A stretch of DNA of 64,000 nucleotides from NCBI RefSeq assembly GCF_030272615.1, contig NC_081405.1, positions 608,518,677 through 608,582,676 on the forward strand, written 5' to 3'. This DNA comes from Cryptomeria japonica. Its lineage: Eukaryota; Streptophyta; Pinopsida; Cupressales; Cupressaceae. Position 1 is the first letter of the stretch. Every line of letters begins with the position of its first letter. The notes under the pieces were generated by a model, which saw only the letters and a list, made by a program, of their open reading frames with translations, was not told where the DNA came from and did not search any database. The translations under genes and the position numbers were made by a program. Of the stretch, positions 1 through 11,991 are shown piece after piece.

Positions 1-83
1 TCAATAGTAAATATTTTACATGAAACAAGTTTGGACATATAGCTAGTGGGTGTTCAAGTCATATTGGATCTCAATGTTCTAAT

Positions 84-260
84 GGACAATTCTATGTTTT
101 TAATAAGTATGGACATAAGGAAAATGACTGAAGAAGTAGGATGGTATGGAATGGATATGTGAATGCAAACTATGGTAAAAAAAAATTGAGTCTTTAAATG
201 GAATTATTATGAATGCAACGAATATGAGAACAAGCCTATTGAGTGTAGATATAATTTTAC
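84..260 (+). pseudogene. Decayed retrotransposon gag fragment with two ruined CCHC zinc knuckles
   Basis: Two segments keep the exact CX2CX4HX4C spacing of retroviral-type gag zinc knuckles although most ligands are mutated. At 90-131 the reading is FYVFNKYGHKEND followed by a stop: the histidine is kept, both first cysteines are Phe and the last is TGA. At 205-246 the reading is YYECNEYENKPIEC: the second and last cysteines remain, the first is Tyr and the histidine is Asn. The two lie in different frames, separated by a run of nine A at about 176-185, so a slip there is likely. Tandem knuckles bind RNA in gag proteins. No flanking LTR, protease or polymerase was recognised, so the family is unassigned. 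Seen: motif spacing. Inferred: gag origin. Confidence 0.5.
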
Positions 261-340
261 AAGGAATGAAAATGGTCAACAACAAGGTCTAGTTTATTAT
301 AACTACAATAAATCATGACACAATAACTACATTAACGAGA

Positions 341-2639
341 ATATTTTAATACATGGGTGAAGAAATATAATGAGAATGTAGATGGAAAGATAGTGGATGG
401 ATCTATACCTAGGAATGGTGTAGATGCTACCATTGAAAACTTGATAAAATGCATTATTTGAGGGGGAAAATCATTGAAGACCCTAAGGACCCCTTATTGT
501 GTGGATTTTGGATTGCCTTCAACATGGTAGATGTTAAGAAGCTATTTTTGGAACATTTCATGTGCTTGTGGTTATCTATAGAGCTATTTGTGATTATTGT
601 TATAATAGAGTATCAAAATTTTAGTATGCATGGCGATCAAATGCATTTAAGGAAAAAAACCAAGTTGGTGGTGTTAATATATAAATTATGATTTTGGAAT
701 AATTTTTACCCCTTATGATCTTGTGAATTCAAGAGTTATTGTGTGTGAAAGATATTTTTGGTGTAAACCCTAGTGACTGTGCAATAGAGATATTTAATAG
801 AGTTTTTTATTTCAATTTAGTTTGTATGATCAAGATAGATACATTGATTGTTGTTGACATATCATTAAATTTAGGACTATAGTTCAAACCCTTTCCTTTT
901 GTAGTGACATAAAAATATAAAGAAGGTTCTTTGTCGTGTTGGGTATAGTATATATAGAGGATTATAGGGCTTGCATCCATGTGCTCCTAACAGAGGTTAG
1001 TCATGTAAAGTTTAATGATTTATGAAAGTAGTTGGTGGAAGATGACTTTAAAACATTCAAGCAATAATATAAGCACATTCTAGAGTTATGGTTGAACATT
1101 TGGAAGGAGTTCCGTAATTTCAACTATGAGTATGCATGAATTTGGTCAGTGAAATTAATGAAGATATTATATATTTGGATCACCCATATAAGATCATGAA
1201 GGATTCTATTAGGGATTTAGAAAGGTTGTGCATCACTATACACTTCTTGTAGTGAAATTGGCAAACAATGAATTTACAAACTTGAGTTATTACGCCTTGT
1301 TGTCACTGATGTCAACTTATCTTGTATTTATATGGAAGTAAGAATAGTATAGAAAATATTTATATATGCACAAAAGAGTATTTATGTACATCATTGAATG
1401 CTCTAGCATTGATGAAGATGTTGTTGTTTTTTAGAAAGATTGGTTTAGTGGAAGTTTCTATACGCAAGAGATAATATTTAATATCTCAATGGAAGAATGC
1501 CTTCTATTCCTATAGTTGTGAAGATCACATGTCATGGTTCTACATATAATGTCTATGATCTGTGTACATTGCACTATCTATTTTGTAAATTCTCTCTGGA
1601 TCAGTTGGCTAAGCTAATTACTGTTGTTTTTTACAGTAAGGTTATCTGTTAGAACATGTCCAGAAAATTTTTTGTTGGCTTCAAGATATGTAGATTCATG
1701 TGTTGTGATTTAGAGGATTTGTTCATGTGATCTATTCACTATTCCAATTCAATTTTGAAGTGGCAACTTTATCAGTTGGTGATGTTATGATGTTTTGAGT
1801 TCTAGGTGTTAGCTATTCTAGTCTCGAACTGGCAATGATTTTGTATTATAATAAGATCATATTCTTTTTCTTTAGGTTTTGTTTGGAGGATGTGTATGGC
1901 TATTATTTTGGGTCTCACTGTGACATGTGTAGATTTATATTGAGTTTCATGTATTGGAGAATTTTTTTAGGCTAAATAGTTGGTGTGCTCCATTATTCAT
2001 CTACATGTTTTATTTGATGTTGACCTTGGAGGATGTGATAGTGTGTGTGGTCCATTTGAATCATTTTGAAATATTGTATTTTAATTTTTTGGGGCTCTCT
2101 ATATCTCTTGGAGTATTTTTCATTTAGTATTCTAGGTATGGGTGTCCAAATTCATGTAATAATGTATATTTTATCTATGGTTGACCTAGTTAAGGGTTTT
2201 GATAATTAACCTTGTATATAGAGGAGTTTGGATGTCTTGGTGAGTGTATGGAAGGGGTGTGAATTGATTTTTAAAAGATGTGAAAAACCTACAAGTAGAA
2301 TTAGTATTAGAGATGTGTGAAAGACTATGGTGAAGATCTTTGATGATGATATTCTTTTTCGTTGCCTATATAAGAAGGCTATTGTAATATTTGTATTATC
2401 AAGAAGTCAAGTATTTCTCTTGCATCTCTCTCTTTAGTGGTTGGTTGTCTCCTAGTGATTCCTATTTATTTTTACAGATATTTTCCCTAAAAATTATAGT
2501 TGATAAAGGCAAAAATCCCACCAACACCCTTGGTAGCTCAAAAAGTAAGAACATGTGGAAAAGGTAAGTCTATTATTAAATCACTAGAGAACAACCTTGC
2601 TATCTGTCCTCAATATTTCCCTACAATTGACATATCTGA
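341..2639. other. A+T-rich stretch without a recognisable gene
   Basis: No convincing coding sequence is visible on either strand; the longest open stretch (449-691) matches no family I recognise. Around 2,366-2,374 there is a TATA-like ctatataag followed by a T-rich, CT-rich segment to about 2,480, which resembles the R/U5 part of a plant copia LTR. No partner LTR or primer site was found, so this stays a suggestion. Confidence 0.4.
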
Positions 2640-3475
2640 TGGGGATTTTTATAATGATTAAATTTACCACTTCCTTTGGTGAAAGAAATTTAGTATGACT
2701 AGATAAACACATGGCTAGAAGCAATGTTGAAAAAGCCCCCTTAAAGAATTTGGTGAAGAACATTATGAGGACTCTTCCTTCAATGAGGAAAATATGGAGA
2801 GATATTTTTTAAAATTATGAGGCCTTGAATTTGATTCTTGAGGATCCCTACTGACACTTTCCACCTATTGAGACTCATTCTTAGGATGCTCTAGATGAAG
2901 TTAGCATCCTTAAAGACTATCGTGATAAAAAAGATGAAAAATGGATGTTGGTTGCAAAGCTTGAAGACCTAGAAGATTTGGTGGATAATTTGGGAACCCT
3001 TCAAAAATCCTTAGGGTGTAAGAAAAATTGGGAAATGATTATGTATCTAGAAAAAAATATTTGACAAATGAGTGAAGATCAATAGGAACATGATGCGAAG
3101 GGTTGTTAAGGGAGTAGTGACTGTGGGTTGGAAGATTGAAAGAAAGAATAATAAAAAAGACTGAATGAGGATGATTAAAAGTAAGGCCAACAGAGAAATG
3201 ATTAATGCTTATTCTCAATAGAAAGATGCACTGGAGAAAATACTAGATAATTGAGGCTATATTTCCTAATGTCCCTTGTTTTTGTATTATATTATTTTAT
3301 TTTTTGATGTTTGTTTCTTGTTGTTCTTTGGATTTTATTTTAATTACCCCTTGTATGTAGTATTTATAATCTATTTTGTTTAGAACTATTTTATGGGCTT
3401 CCTTTCCAAGCTTTTTTGATATGGATCTGTAATGGGTTGGGGCCCTTCTCCACTTAATATAATAAAAAAGAAAAA
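2640..3475 (+). pseudogene. Remnant of a LINE 3' end (coiled-coil coding tail plus 3' UTR)
   Basis: The 3' portion (about 3,270-3,475) is T-rich and ends with tgtaatgggttggggccc (3,430-3,447) followed by an A-rich stretch. Nearly the same signature (tgtaatgggtttcaggggccc) ends the large LINE at about 25,117-25,137. Upstream, one frame gives an acidic segment and then a Leu/Lys/Glu-rich, coiled-coil-like stretch at about 2,930-3,060, interrupted by several stops. That composition resembles the C-terminal part of the LINE ORF3 at 24.5-25.0 kb, but I did not establish residue-level identity. It is best read as a 5'-truncated, old copy of a related LINE, as LINEs usually truncate at the 5' end. 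Confidence 0.4.
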
Positions 3476-3604
3476 TATTCTATTGGTTAATTAAAGGAAA
3501 ACAATTTTAGAGGAAGATCCTAATAGATCACCTTATAGGATTAATCCTTTTCTAAGCTCATTGTGATGAAGCACCTAAGATACAATCTTAAGTGTCATCA
3601 TTCT

Positions 3605-5579
3605 ACCCACCAACCTAGAAAATGTCTAAAGAAGGGGCAATTCTTGAAGACTCTAGGACTCTCCCACACAATTTTTTTTATTAAGGATAAAGTGCAAGAG
3701 AATGCTTATATATTACTTTGAAATAAAAATATTACATCAAAGTAGTGACAACATAGATCTAGAATAGAGAGCAAATCTAAATTTGTATAAAGAAAAACCA
3801 ACCTATTGCAAAGAGTTAAGCACAATCTATAGACCTAAACATTACTATACCCATATGAGCACAATCACATAACAACTATCTACCTAAAATAATGACAAAG
3901 AGTATGACTCAATTAGTTAATTCAAAATAAAAAGATTAATTTAATTATTAAATATTGAAAGATCATATGGATAATTTATAGGTCTATCTTGATATCTAGA
4001 ATAATGTAATAAAATGGTTCCTACCCATCTTCAAAAAGTAGGATGTGAATCTAGGTGATGGATATGAAGGTGATCAACTAGACCAAATAACAAATTCAAA
4101 CGTACGTGAATGAAGACATGTGGAAAATGTTTAAAATAAAAATCTAAGACTTCTTAAAATTGGGAAAACACAAAGTTAAAGATTTGAACCTTATAAAAAA
4201 CATGAGAGTAATTAAATGAGAACTTAAAAAATTTGTAATACTTGTCAATTTATATTTCCAGTAGATGAAGGTACAAAACTAAGTGAATGACATTCATCCT
4301 CAAGACTAGTTTTAGGTGTAGATAGAGATTTGTTTATTTTTGTTAGTGATATCAATCTATAGTTACTATACATGCACGAATAAAGGTATAACATTCCTAG
4401 TTAGCTAATAAAAATGATAAATATATTATCATTTGAATGTACCACATATCGTGCATTCCTATAAGTAAAGTTTATAGTTCAATTAAAACTAGGTGGTAAT
4501 ACCCCCCAAAGAATGTATCCATAAACACCATAAAATAAATTTGTACACTATCTAGGCATCACAAGGGATTAAGTGTTAATGGTATTGGTCCATGTGTTAA
4601 GGTAAAACCACTAACATTGAGTGACCCTAGCCTTTCAATATCAAATCTTCTAAATGTGATCTATGATTTCTTTTGAAATTGGTAAAATTGAAATTGATTT
4701 TTATCTATTAAAAAAATAAATGTTCAAATCATCCATTTTCCATTAAATTTCATTTAGTGTAGATATTATCATATTAACCTTAATGATAAATGGTATTTTT
4801 TATTACATAACTTGAGCAATACTCAAATCATTAAGTTAGGATTTTTCTCTTTTGGTCAAATGCTTGTTACATATTCAATGGTATAAAATAAAGATCAAAG
4901 ACAATAAATAATGATCTATAATTGTTAATGTCATTTTGATGTCATGTCCTTATAATAATTGAATGCTTATCAAATATTCTCTATTAATTTTATAAATTTT
5001 AAATCAAATCTTGCTAAAATATTTACATAATTAAATAATGTTGTTTTTAGTTATATCTCTAATCAATAAGTCCAACCTAAAAAAACATGTCCACAATGTT
5101 TACATCAAATCATTTTAGAATATTCCCATGACTAAGAATGTTATTTGAAAACATGTCCACAATGTTTGTGTCAACTCACTCAAAAATATTCACTTGAATC
5201 AGAATATTATCTTCAGCTATTTCCTTGCCGATAAAACTCATGTCTATTAATGAAAGTCAAACTAAAACAAATGACGATACTGTCTGATAATGTCCTCCAA
5301 AATATTTTAATGCATTCCTATCAATCAATGGAAGGGTAAAGAGTTCATTGAATCGGAGAGAAAAAGTCCATAGTATGACTCTGATGGCATAGAGATATCA
5401 AAAAAAAAATTGACAAAGTGTAGTCAAATCGGATCTCATAAGTTGTAAGTTGTGAATATGTTTATAGATAGAAGCCCACTTCTAACGTCTTTTCCAATAG
5501 AAGAGAAAATTTATACTCTCCAAATGTGGCTAAATTCTTTCACTTTCTTCTTTCGATCAACATAACTAGCAATTGCATC
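3605..5579 (+). repeat. 2-kb direct repeat, copy 1
   Basis: This segment is repeated in the same orientation at 13,156-15,263. Matching landmarks in order include ctctcccacacaa (3,660 and 13,214), the agtgacaa/tagaccaa blocks, cctcaagactagttttaggt (4,299 and 13,861), the paired ccacaatgttt motifs (5,091 and 14,652), and the end block finishing tttcttctttcgatcaac. Divergence is substantial, so the duplication is old. It has no recognisable coding capacity, terminal inverted repeat or LTR ends. It could be a noncoding piece of an unrecognised transposon or a local segmental duplication. Confidence 0.75.
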
Positions 5580-5639
5580 TTAGTGTGCAATGGGTACACC
5601 GAAAAAGTGTGGAAGGTCAATCATAAAAAAAAATTGGTG

Positions 5640-6788
5640 TTATTTTTACAACTAAGAGGGGGAGAGATAAGGGGATAAGGAGATAGAGATTGAGGATACA
5701 AATAGAGAGGAATATCGAGATCAAGATGGACATAGAGATAATGATAGGAGATAAGGAGAGAGACGAGATATAGATATAGATATAGATATAGATATAGATA
5801 TAGATATAGATATGGATATGGAAGAGAGAAATATATAGATAGGGGGACAAAGGGAGAGATAGAAAAGATAAAGATAGAGATAAGAAGTGATATATAGAAA
5901 GAGATATCTAGAGAGATATCTATAGGGGTAGAGAGAGATGGATAGATAATAAGATAGAGATAGTAGAAGAGATTAATGAAGAAATATGGAGAGATAGAGA
6001 TGGAGGGGTGAAGAGATATAGGAAGAGGGTGAGGAAGCGAGGGACAGATGGATGGATAGATAGAAGGAGTTACATTTACAAATAAAGAGAGACATAAGAA
6101 GATGGAGGTAGATAGGAAGAGGGCGGGAGAGAAATAGATAGAGAGATAGAGAGATAGAGAGAGCTAGAGGGAGAGATAAGGAGAGATAGGGATACATAGA
6201 GAACTAGGGGAAGGGAGAGATAGAGATAGATATATATGAGGAGATAGAGTGATGGAAAGATCGATATATAAGAAGATATAGAGGGGGAGGAGGAGGGGGA
6301 GTGGGAGAGATAGATCAATAGATAGAGAGGGAGTGACATAGATAGTGGAGATATAGAGAAATATAGGGGGTGATATATATAGGGAGATGGGGGAAATAGA
6401 GATAGATAAAGATATAGAAAGTGATATATAGAGAAATAGAAATAGGGATATATAGATAGAGAGGGAGAGTGAAATATAGGAAGATAGAGATAGAGGGGGC
6501 AATAGTGAAAGATAAAGGAGGTGATCTATAAATAAGTAATAGATAGAGTGAGAGATAGATATAGATAAATATAGGGAAGGAGAATCAATAAGTGAGTTAG
6601 AGTTACATAGATATAGATATAGGGAGGGAGAAACAAAGATTGTGTGTATGAGAGTGAGAGGGATAGAGAGGGAGGGAGATATATAAATAGATACATAGGG
6701 ACAAAGAAGGAGGGAGAGAAGTTGAGAGAGGATAAAGAAGTATAGAGATATAACTATGGGGAGAGAGGAAGATATAGAAAAGAAAGAG
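5640..6788 (+). repeat. 1.1-kb purine-rich simple repeat (GATA/GAGA type)
   Basis: The + strand is almost pyrimidine-free apart from T in GATA units: gagagata, gatagaga and gggagaga variants run for over 1.1 kb, including a clean (gatata)n block of about nine units at 5,769-5,822. The long reading frames seen on the - strand here (Ser/Leu/Tyr/Ile-only proteins) are products of the repeat, not genes. The GA-rich strand asymmetry could favour unusual DNA structure. Confidence 0.9.
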
Positions 6789-6792
6789 ATGG

Positions 6793-6825
<33 letters not shown>

Positions 6826-6986
6826 AATATATATATATATATGTATATGTATGTATATATATGTGTATGTATATATATATGTATGTATGTATATATATGT
6901 ATATATATGTGTATGTATATATATATATGTATATATATGTATATATGTATATATATGTATATATCTATATATACATACACATATAT

Positions 6987-7039
<53 letters not shown>

Positions 7040-7160
7040 TATATATATATGTATGTATGTATGTATATACATATATATGTATGTATATATGTATATATAC
7101 ATATATGTATATATAGATATATATGTATATATATATATAATATATATACAGAGAGAGAGA
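6789..7160. repeat. Compound microsatellite: (AT)n, (GTAT)n, (AC)n
   Basis: It begins with (at)n at 6,794-6,840, continues with interspersed gtat/tatg units, contains an uninterrupted (ac)n run at about 6,991-7,033, then returns to tatg/atac units and ends with a short (ga)n at 7,151-7,160. It abuts the purine-rich repeat directly. Overlapping frames such as Cys-Val or Tyr-Ile repeats are artefacts. Confidence 0.95.
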
Positions 7161-7640
7161 GTTCTTTTTTGTCTCAACATTATTTTAAATTATATAAAAA
7201 TTTTCCAAATAAAGGTTAAAAACACAAAAGATCAACATTATTCTCAAAAAATTGTGATAAAAACACAATGCATCTAAGCCCTTCCTTATCTAACTTAAAC
7301 TTATGTGCCATTAAAATTTAGAAATGTAAACAAAATATTAAATCCATGAAAGAGCCTAAGCAAGTCCAACAATTGAAGAGTAAGTTATATAAATTATCCA
7401 AATTAGTATTAAAATAAATTGTGCGTTATATTGCATATAATATGTAATAATAAATATAATGTTATTATATCTTTCAATAAATTTAGTAATATATTTGAAA
7501 GATAAATACTAAAAATATAATATATTTAATATTTTATTTAATATTGTATGTAGAAATTATATTTTATATCAACTTTATATTATATTATAATAAAAATAAT
7601 ATATTTAATATTTTAAATACTAGTAAACCAGCTTTTTTCA
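7161..7640. other. A+T-rich stretch, nothing recognised
   Basis: No open frame, repeat partner or regulatory motif that I can support is visible here. It is A+T-rich, with long ATTTAATATT-like runs. Confidence 0.5.
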
Positions 7641-7975
7641 GCATGGAGCGAGCGGGGCGTTTGTTTTACTAAGGAAACCAGACTAAAAATAGGAGCAAGG
7701 TCCCAGTGGACTAAAATTCAGAGTGTGTTTCATGAGCGACTCTCTGGGTAGATACCAACGGCATTCTTCAACGGAGAATCTTTCCTTGTTGGATCTTTCC
7801 CTCAGTTCCCGTACAAGAGTGCCCCCCAAATCATCCACCTTGGCAGTTGGGTCCATAGTCCAACCCTTGGACTACCCTCGGTCTTCATTTTCCCTGGCTA
7901 GATAGTAGGGGCGGTAGGGCCCCCGGGGGCCCAGGGCGCCCTATCCAAACTATCCCCTCTCCTCCTCCCACCCAC
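7641..7975. other. GC-rich islet of unknown origin
   Basis: About 330 bases stand out sharply from the surrounding A+T-rich DNA, with a C/G core agggcccccgggggccc at about 7,916-7,932. A 60-codon open frame (7,723-7,905, +) lies inside; its Ser/Leu/Arg-rich product matches nothing I recognise. Options are an exon fragment of a host gene, a captured organellar piece or part of an old DNA transposon. The borders are abrupt: A+T-rich runs resume at about 7,976. Confidence 0.4.
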
Positions 7976-10014
7976 AATTAAATATTATATTAAATTTATA
8001 TATAAGAATGTACAATTTATAAAAACATTAAATTTATAATATTAAACTTAAAAATATTTAAATCTAACATAATTTGAGTTATATTCAAACTATAATCATT
8101 TAGAAAACACAATCATTTAAGCAAGCACATACTCAACTTAAATATTGAATTGTGCAATTGTAATTAATGTCAATTTTATATTTTACTCAAATTTACAAAC
8201 AATCAAATTTATTAATTTTATAAAGATATAGTAAAAATAATATTAAAATAAATTTCAAACTTAATATTATATTAAAAATTAAAATATTTAAATTAAATAC
8301 TAAATTTGACTATATCAAAATTCAGTAATAATAATAACAATTCAAAAAAACAACCACACATAAAACTTATTAAGTTAATTAATAATTATATAAGAAGATA
8401 AAAGTAATTCTTTAATTTATTAAAAATGAAATATTGAGAAAATAAATACTTAAAAAATTATTATAAAAAATAAATTAAGTTTAAAAATTATTATAAAAAA
8501 ATTAACTCAAAAAAGATAAAATCGTACTTTAAATAAAATATTACAAATAAAAATAAATTATAAAAAAATTGATTGAAGTTAAAAAAAAATTAATATTTAT
8601 ATAAGAAATCAAGTTAAAGACAAACCTAAAGAGTTAAAATTAAAATAAAATATTTTTAAAAAAATAATATATATATATTTATTTATTTATTTTGAATTGG
8701 CTTGCAAACAAATGGCACATGGATTGTAGTGAAGGCGGGGAATGTGGCATATTTACAAGGTTGTTGGAAGGCTTAATTAGAAGGCACGTTTGTATGTAGG
8801 TGGTTGCTTGAATGCTAGGTAGGGAAAATGGAGAGCTAGAACCAATATAGCTTTTCATGTTTATTTCTTATTTCTAATTGTTGCTTGTAATATGACTCAT
8901 TTGTAGGCAATGCACATTGCAAAACTCATGAAGGGATGATTGGTAATGCCTGTACAAAATAATCCCAGACAACACAAATAAAGTTTCAAGTTGAGCTATT
9001 TCATTTTTAATTTTTTTTCCCTAGATTTTTAAGTTTCCAACCATTCTAAGTATTGATTTTTTACGTTGGAATAAGTATGTCAACTATATTTCATAGAACT
9101 GTAAATTATTACTTAATATTAAATTCTAATTTGTTACTATTAAATCCACAACCCAACTCTATATTATTAAATGAGATCTAGTTCCAGGATTTATTTTGGG
9201 TTTCATTGAAGATTTGGGGTTTTATAGCTGACCAAATTGATACTCTTTTTTTAATGGCATATTATTCGTTTTCAATTGCATTTTGTTGTCCATGATTGAA
9301 TTTTGAACATTGAAGCAACATCTCATGAATCCATTCAACTATTATGAAATCTTACATATAATGAAGTTATTTTAAACATCATAAATCTAAAAATTCACAT
9401 TACAAAGAATAAAAATAGGTTCATAATTTACTTGTTACAAAGTCAAATTCTTGGTAGTCACTGCCTATAAATGGGAATGTATAAGTTGGAGCAGTGTTTT
9501 CATCTGTTGAAATTGATAATAATAGAGCACTGAAACTATTTCAGAATATAATTTATTTCCTTACTATTTTGGAAATGGCTTGTGTAATTTTTTTAGATTA
9601 CTTTTCCATCTGTGATCGTAATTATATCAGCCAGCTCATTCATTTCATAGAATACGATGTAATTATATCATTTATATTAAATGGGTTCAAACTACACGGG
9701 ACATAGTGAATTGAATTTATATGAAATGAGTGGACCTATCACATCTTGTTACGTTTTATACTCTTCGAAATACACATTGGAAGTCCCATGTTTGTTACGC
9801 GTGTTAATATGTGCAGAGGAATATGGGTGGCATTGATTACATCGAGAGAAAATATGACTGGAGCCCATGGTTCGAATTAAAAAAAAAAGGGAAAGCAATT
9901 TCAAAAAAATCAACAGTTGCAGATGTTTCAATGGTTTTGCACATCTAAGAGAAAGTGTCCACCGTAGATTTTAAATATCAGATCATCCATCTCAAATAAA
10001 GAAATGCCTTCAGT
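7976..10014. other. A+T-rich intergenic DNA
   Basis: Long A/T runs occupy 7,980-8,700, followed by a slightly more balanced segment (8,700-9,990) without a coding frame longer than about 70 codons. The open frame at 9,494-9,706 has no recognisable motif. I see no gene here. Confidence 0.5.
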
Positions 10015-10142
10015 GTAATTATCATATATGAACATAATATCATATACCTTTTCTAGTCAAATGTACTTTCACGGGTTTACATATTTCTAACAAGTATAAT
10101 TTAACACATTTACAGATTCTTCCAAAATGTCAACATATGTAC
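10015..10142 (+). repeat. 128-bp dispersed repeat, copy 1
   Basis: The segment from gtaattatcat to caacatatgtac is repeated at 15,264-15,392 with few substitutions, most of them C/T or G/A differences (for example acgtactttcacgcg against atgtactttcacggg). In the second location it continues directly from the end of the 2-kb repeat copy 2, so it is probably an outer part of the same larger repeat family. Confidence 0.75.
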
Positions 10143-10166
10143 AAATCTTTTCATTTGATTCATGTA

Positions 10167-10293
10167 GATTTAATTATTCAAAGATGATTGTGGAAAGTTT
10201 TCTTTGAATAATTCATAGTATATGACTTGCATAGATTTCATTATTTAAAGTCGATTGTGGAATGTTTGCTTTGAATAATTTAGAATATATTGG
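10167..10293 (+). repeat. Tandem pair of short stem-loops
   Basis: Two units of about 62-66 bases lie head to tail. The first has a perfect 12-base inverted repeat, aattattcaaag (10,172-10,183) and ctttgaataatt (10,202-10,213), around an 18-base loop. The second unit repeats the arrangement with one arm slightly changed (attatttaaag ... ctttgaataat) and a matching loop (gattgtggaa). Arm conservation in both units suggests structure, but it may only reflect recent duplication. Confidence 0.7.
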
Positions 10294-10561
10294 TCAAAAA
10301 ATAAATAATAGTTTTACACATCATCGGTTTAGCTCTCTTACTATCATGGAAATAATCAATGCCATGTCCATGCATTCTTACAATGATCCAACATGTTTTC
10401 TTCCCACCTCTCTTTGTCCTCCACCCATGGAAAGTAATCAGCCCTGTGAGCGTGCTTACAATAACCCTAAATGTGTTGTTCTTGTCATAGCTAAAAATAA
10501 TGTGTGTCTGCATTTTTCGTGGGTTCCAAATTATGACATATTTCTTAATCATCGTGGTGCA

Positions 10562-10680
10562 AATGTGAAAACATGCCCACAATGTTTACATCAAATCATT
10601 ATTAGAATATTCCCATGACTCAGACTGTTATTTGAAAGCATGTCCACAATGTTTGTGTTAAATCATTCAAAAATATTTGT
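10562..10680 (+). repeat. Short dispersed copy of a block from the 2-kb repeat
   Basis: The block with two ccacaatgttt motifs (starting near 10,572 and 10,645), separated by atcatt...gaatattcccatgact, matches 5,081-5,195 of repeat copy 1 and 14,641-14,755 of repeat copy 2. It is therefore a third partial member of the same family. The open frames crossing 10,262-10,618 run into this noncoding repeat and are not supported as genes. Confidence 0.7.
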
Positions 10681-11640
10681 AGACACTTAAAAATGTTTCA
10701 TCGTTCATTAAGTTAATTAATCTTATTCTTTGAATTCTTCATATTTCTTCATCATTTTACTAATTATTCCAATTTCTATTCCATTCTTAATCAATTAATT
10801 ATTTAACCATTTTCAAATATAAATTAAATATTTATTATTAAATTAATTATGATTTAAATCCTTTAATTGAATAATCTTTATTATTTAATTAAATTTAATT
10901 TCTAAACAATTAAATAGTTTCTTTAAATTATTTAATTAGTTAATCTGTTCTTCTAATTCAAATTCAATTATAGATCCCTAAATTCTAATTTTGTCTAATT
11001 TCAATATTTCTCTAATTCAAAATCAAATTCAAATTCGAGTTTCCCCAAATTCGAATTTCAATTAATTGTAATTGCATGTTCATTTCAATTTCATGATTTT
11101 GAAAACCAAATTCAAAGACATGCAAAAATCAAATTAAATATCTAAATCAAGTTTGCATGAATTAAAAGATCAAATTGCATTTAAAATAAATTCAATAATA
11201 AATTATCATGGAAAAATTAAATTGAAAATCTAAATCAAGTTTAAATTGCATGCGAATGGAATTGAATTTCAAATAAAAATCCTACAGATCATGCTAAATT
11301 TATAATTAATTGATCAATTCAATTAATTAATTAATTAAATCATTTCTTTAATTATCTCCCAATCATTCTTTTTTAATCTTCCAATTAGCTTTTTTCTGAA
11401 AAAACATTCAATCAGTTAACTCAATCATTCTTCTTCTATCTTCCAATCAGCTTTTTTCTAACATGTCATCAATTAATTAACTCATATAACTATTCAATAT
11501 ATTTTGTACCACCTCCAAATAAGTAGTTCAACTATCTATTAACATGTGAGATCACTTGAGTTCCACCTCTCAATCAATCCTCTTCTAATTTCTATAAATT
11601 CAGCATCAATTCTCCATTTTCAATGACCTCTTTTGGAGAC
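10681..11640. other. Very A+T-rich DNA with a 62-bp tandem duplication
   Basis: No gene is visible. Runs of aattcaaattcaaattcg type fill 10,960-11,300 and an (aatt)n run lies near 11,315-11,340. At 11,360-11,483 a unit of about 62 bases starting caatcattcttt is tandemly duplicated with several substitutions; both units contain cttccaatyagcttttttct. Confidence 0.6.
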
Positions 11641-11991
11641 TTGGCACAATGACTTGAAGCAGTTAAAGTTATATTTTGGAGATGCATTTTCTAAGATGGC
11701 ATTGTAAAACACTTTGAAATTTTATATCTATATATGATAATGCAAATTTTGATGTATATTGCATTTATCTTTCATGTATTTGCTTACCTTTGCCATTCTT
11801 GTCAAAGGGAGAGTAGTAGTGAAGTCAAAATTTTGAATTGTCATGGGGAGTAGTAGTATATATGTTTGTAAATTTTGTAATAGCATGCAATTGCTAAGGG
11901 GGAGTATGTGTCATGAGTTGAGTCAATTTTTGTATTTCACACTTAGACAAAAAATTTTCGAAGTGTTTCCATCAATGCCAAAGGGGGAGAT
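11641..11991 (+). mobile_element. 3' internal end of a copia-like element with polypurine tract
   Basis: This segment carries several purine tracts of the type that prime plus-strand synthesis: caaagggagag near 11,804, aagggggag near 11,896 and aaagggggaga at 11,980-11,990. The last sits immediately before a TGTTGG start typical of copia LTRs. Repeated tracts before the LTR are common in long plant copia elements. No coding sequence upstream could be read, so only the tail of the internal region survives. Confidence 0.5.

Noticed and set aside
5617-7277. Many long open frames on both strands (Ser/Leu/Tyr/Ile or Cys/Val repeat proteins)
   Set aside because: They are direct products of simple repeats (GATA/GAGA, AT, GT, AC); six overlapping frames with periodic residues and no domain cannot be genes.
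10262-10618. 118-codon (+) and 100-codon (-) overlapping open frames
   Set aside because: The right part is a dispersed noncoding repeat also present at 5.1 and 14.7 kb, where the frames are not conserved.
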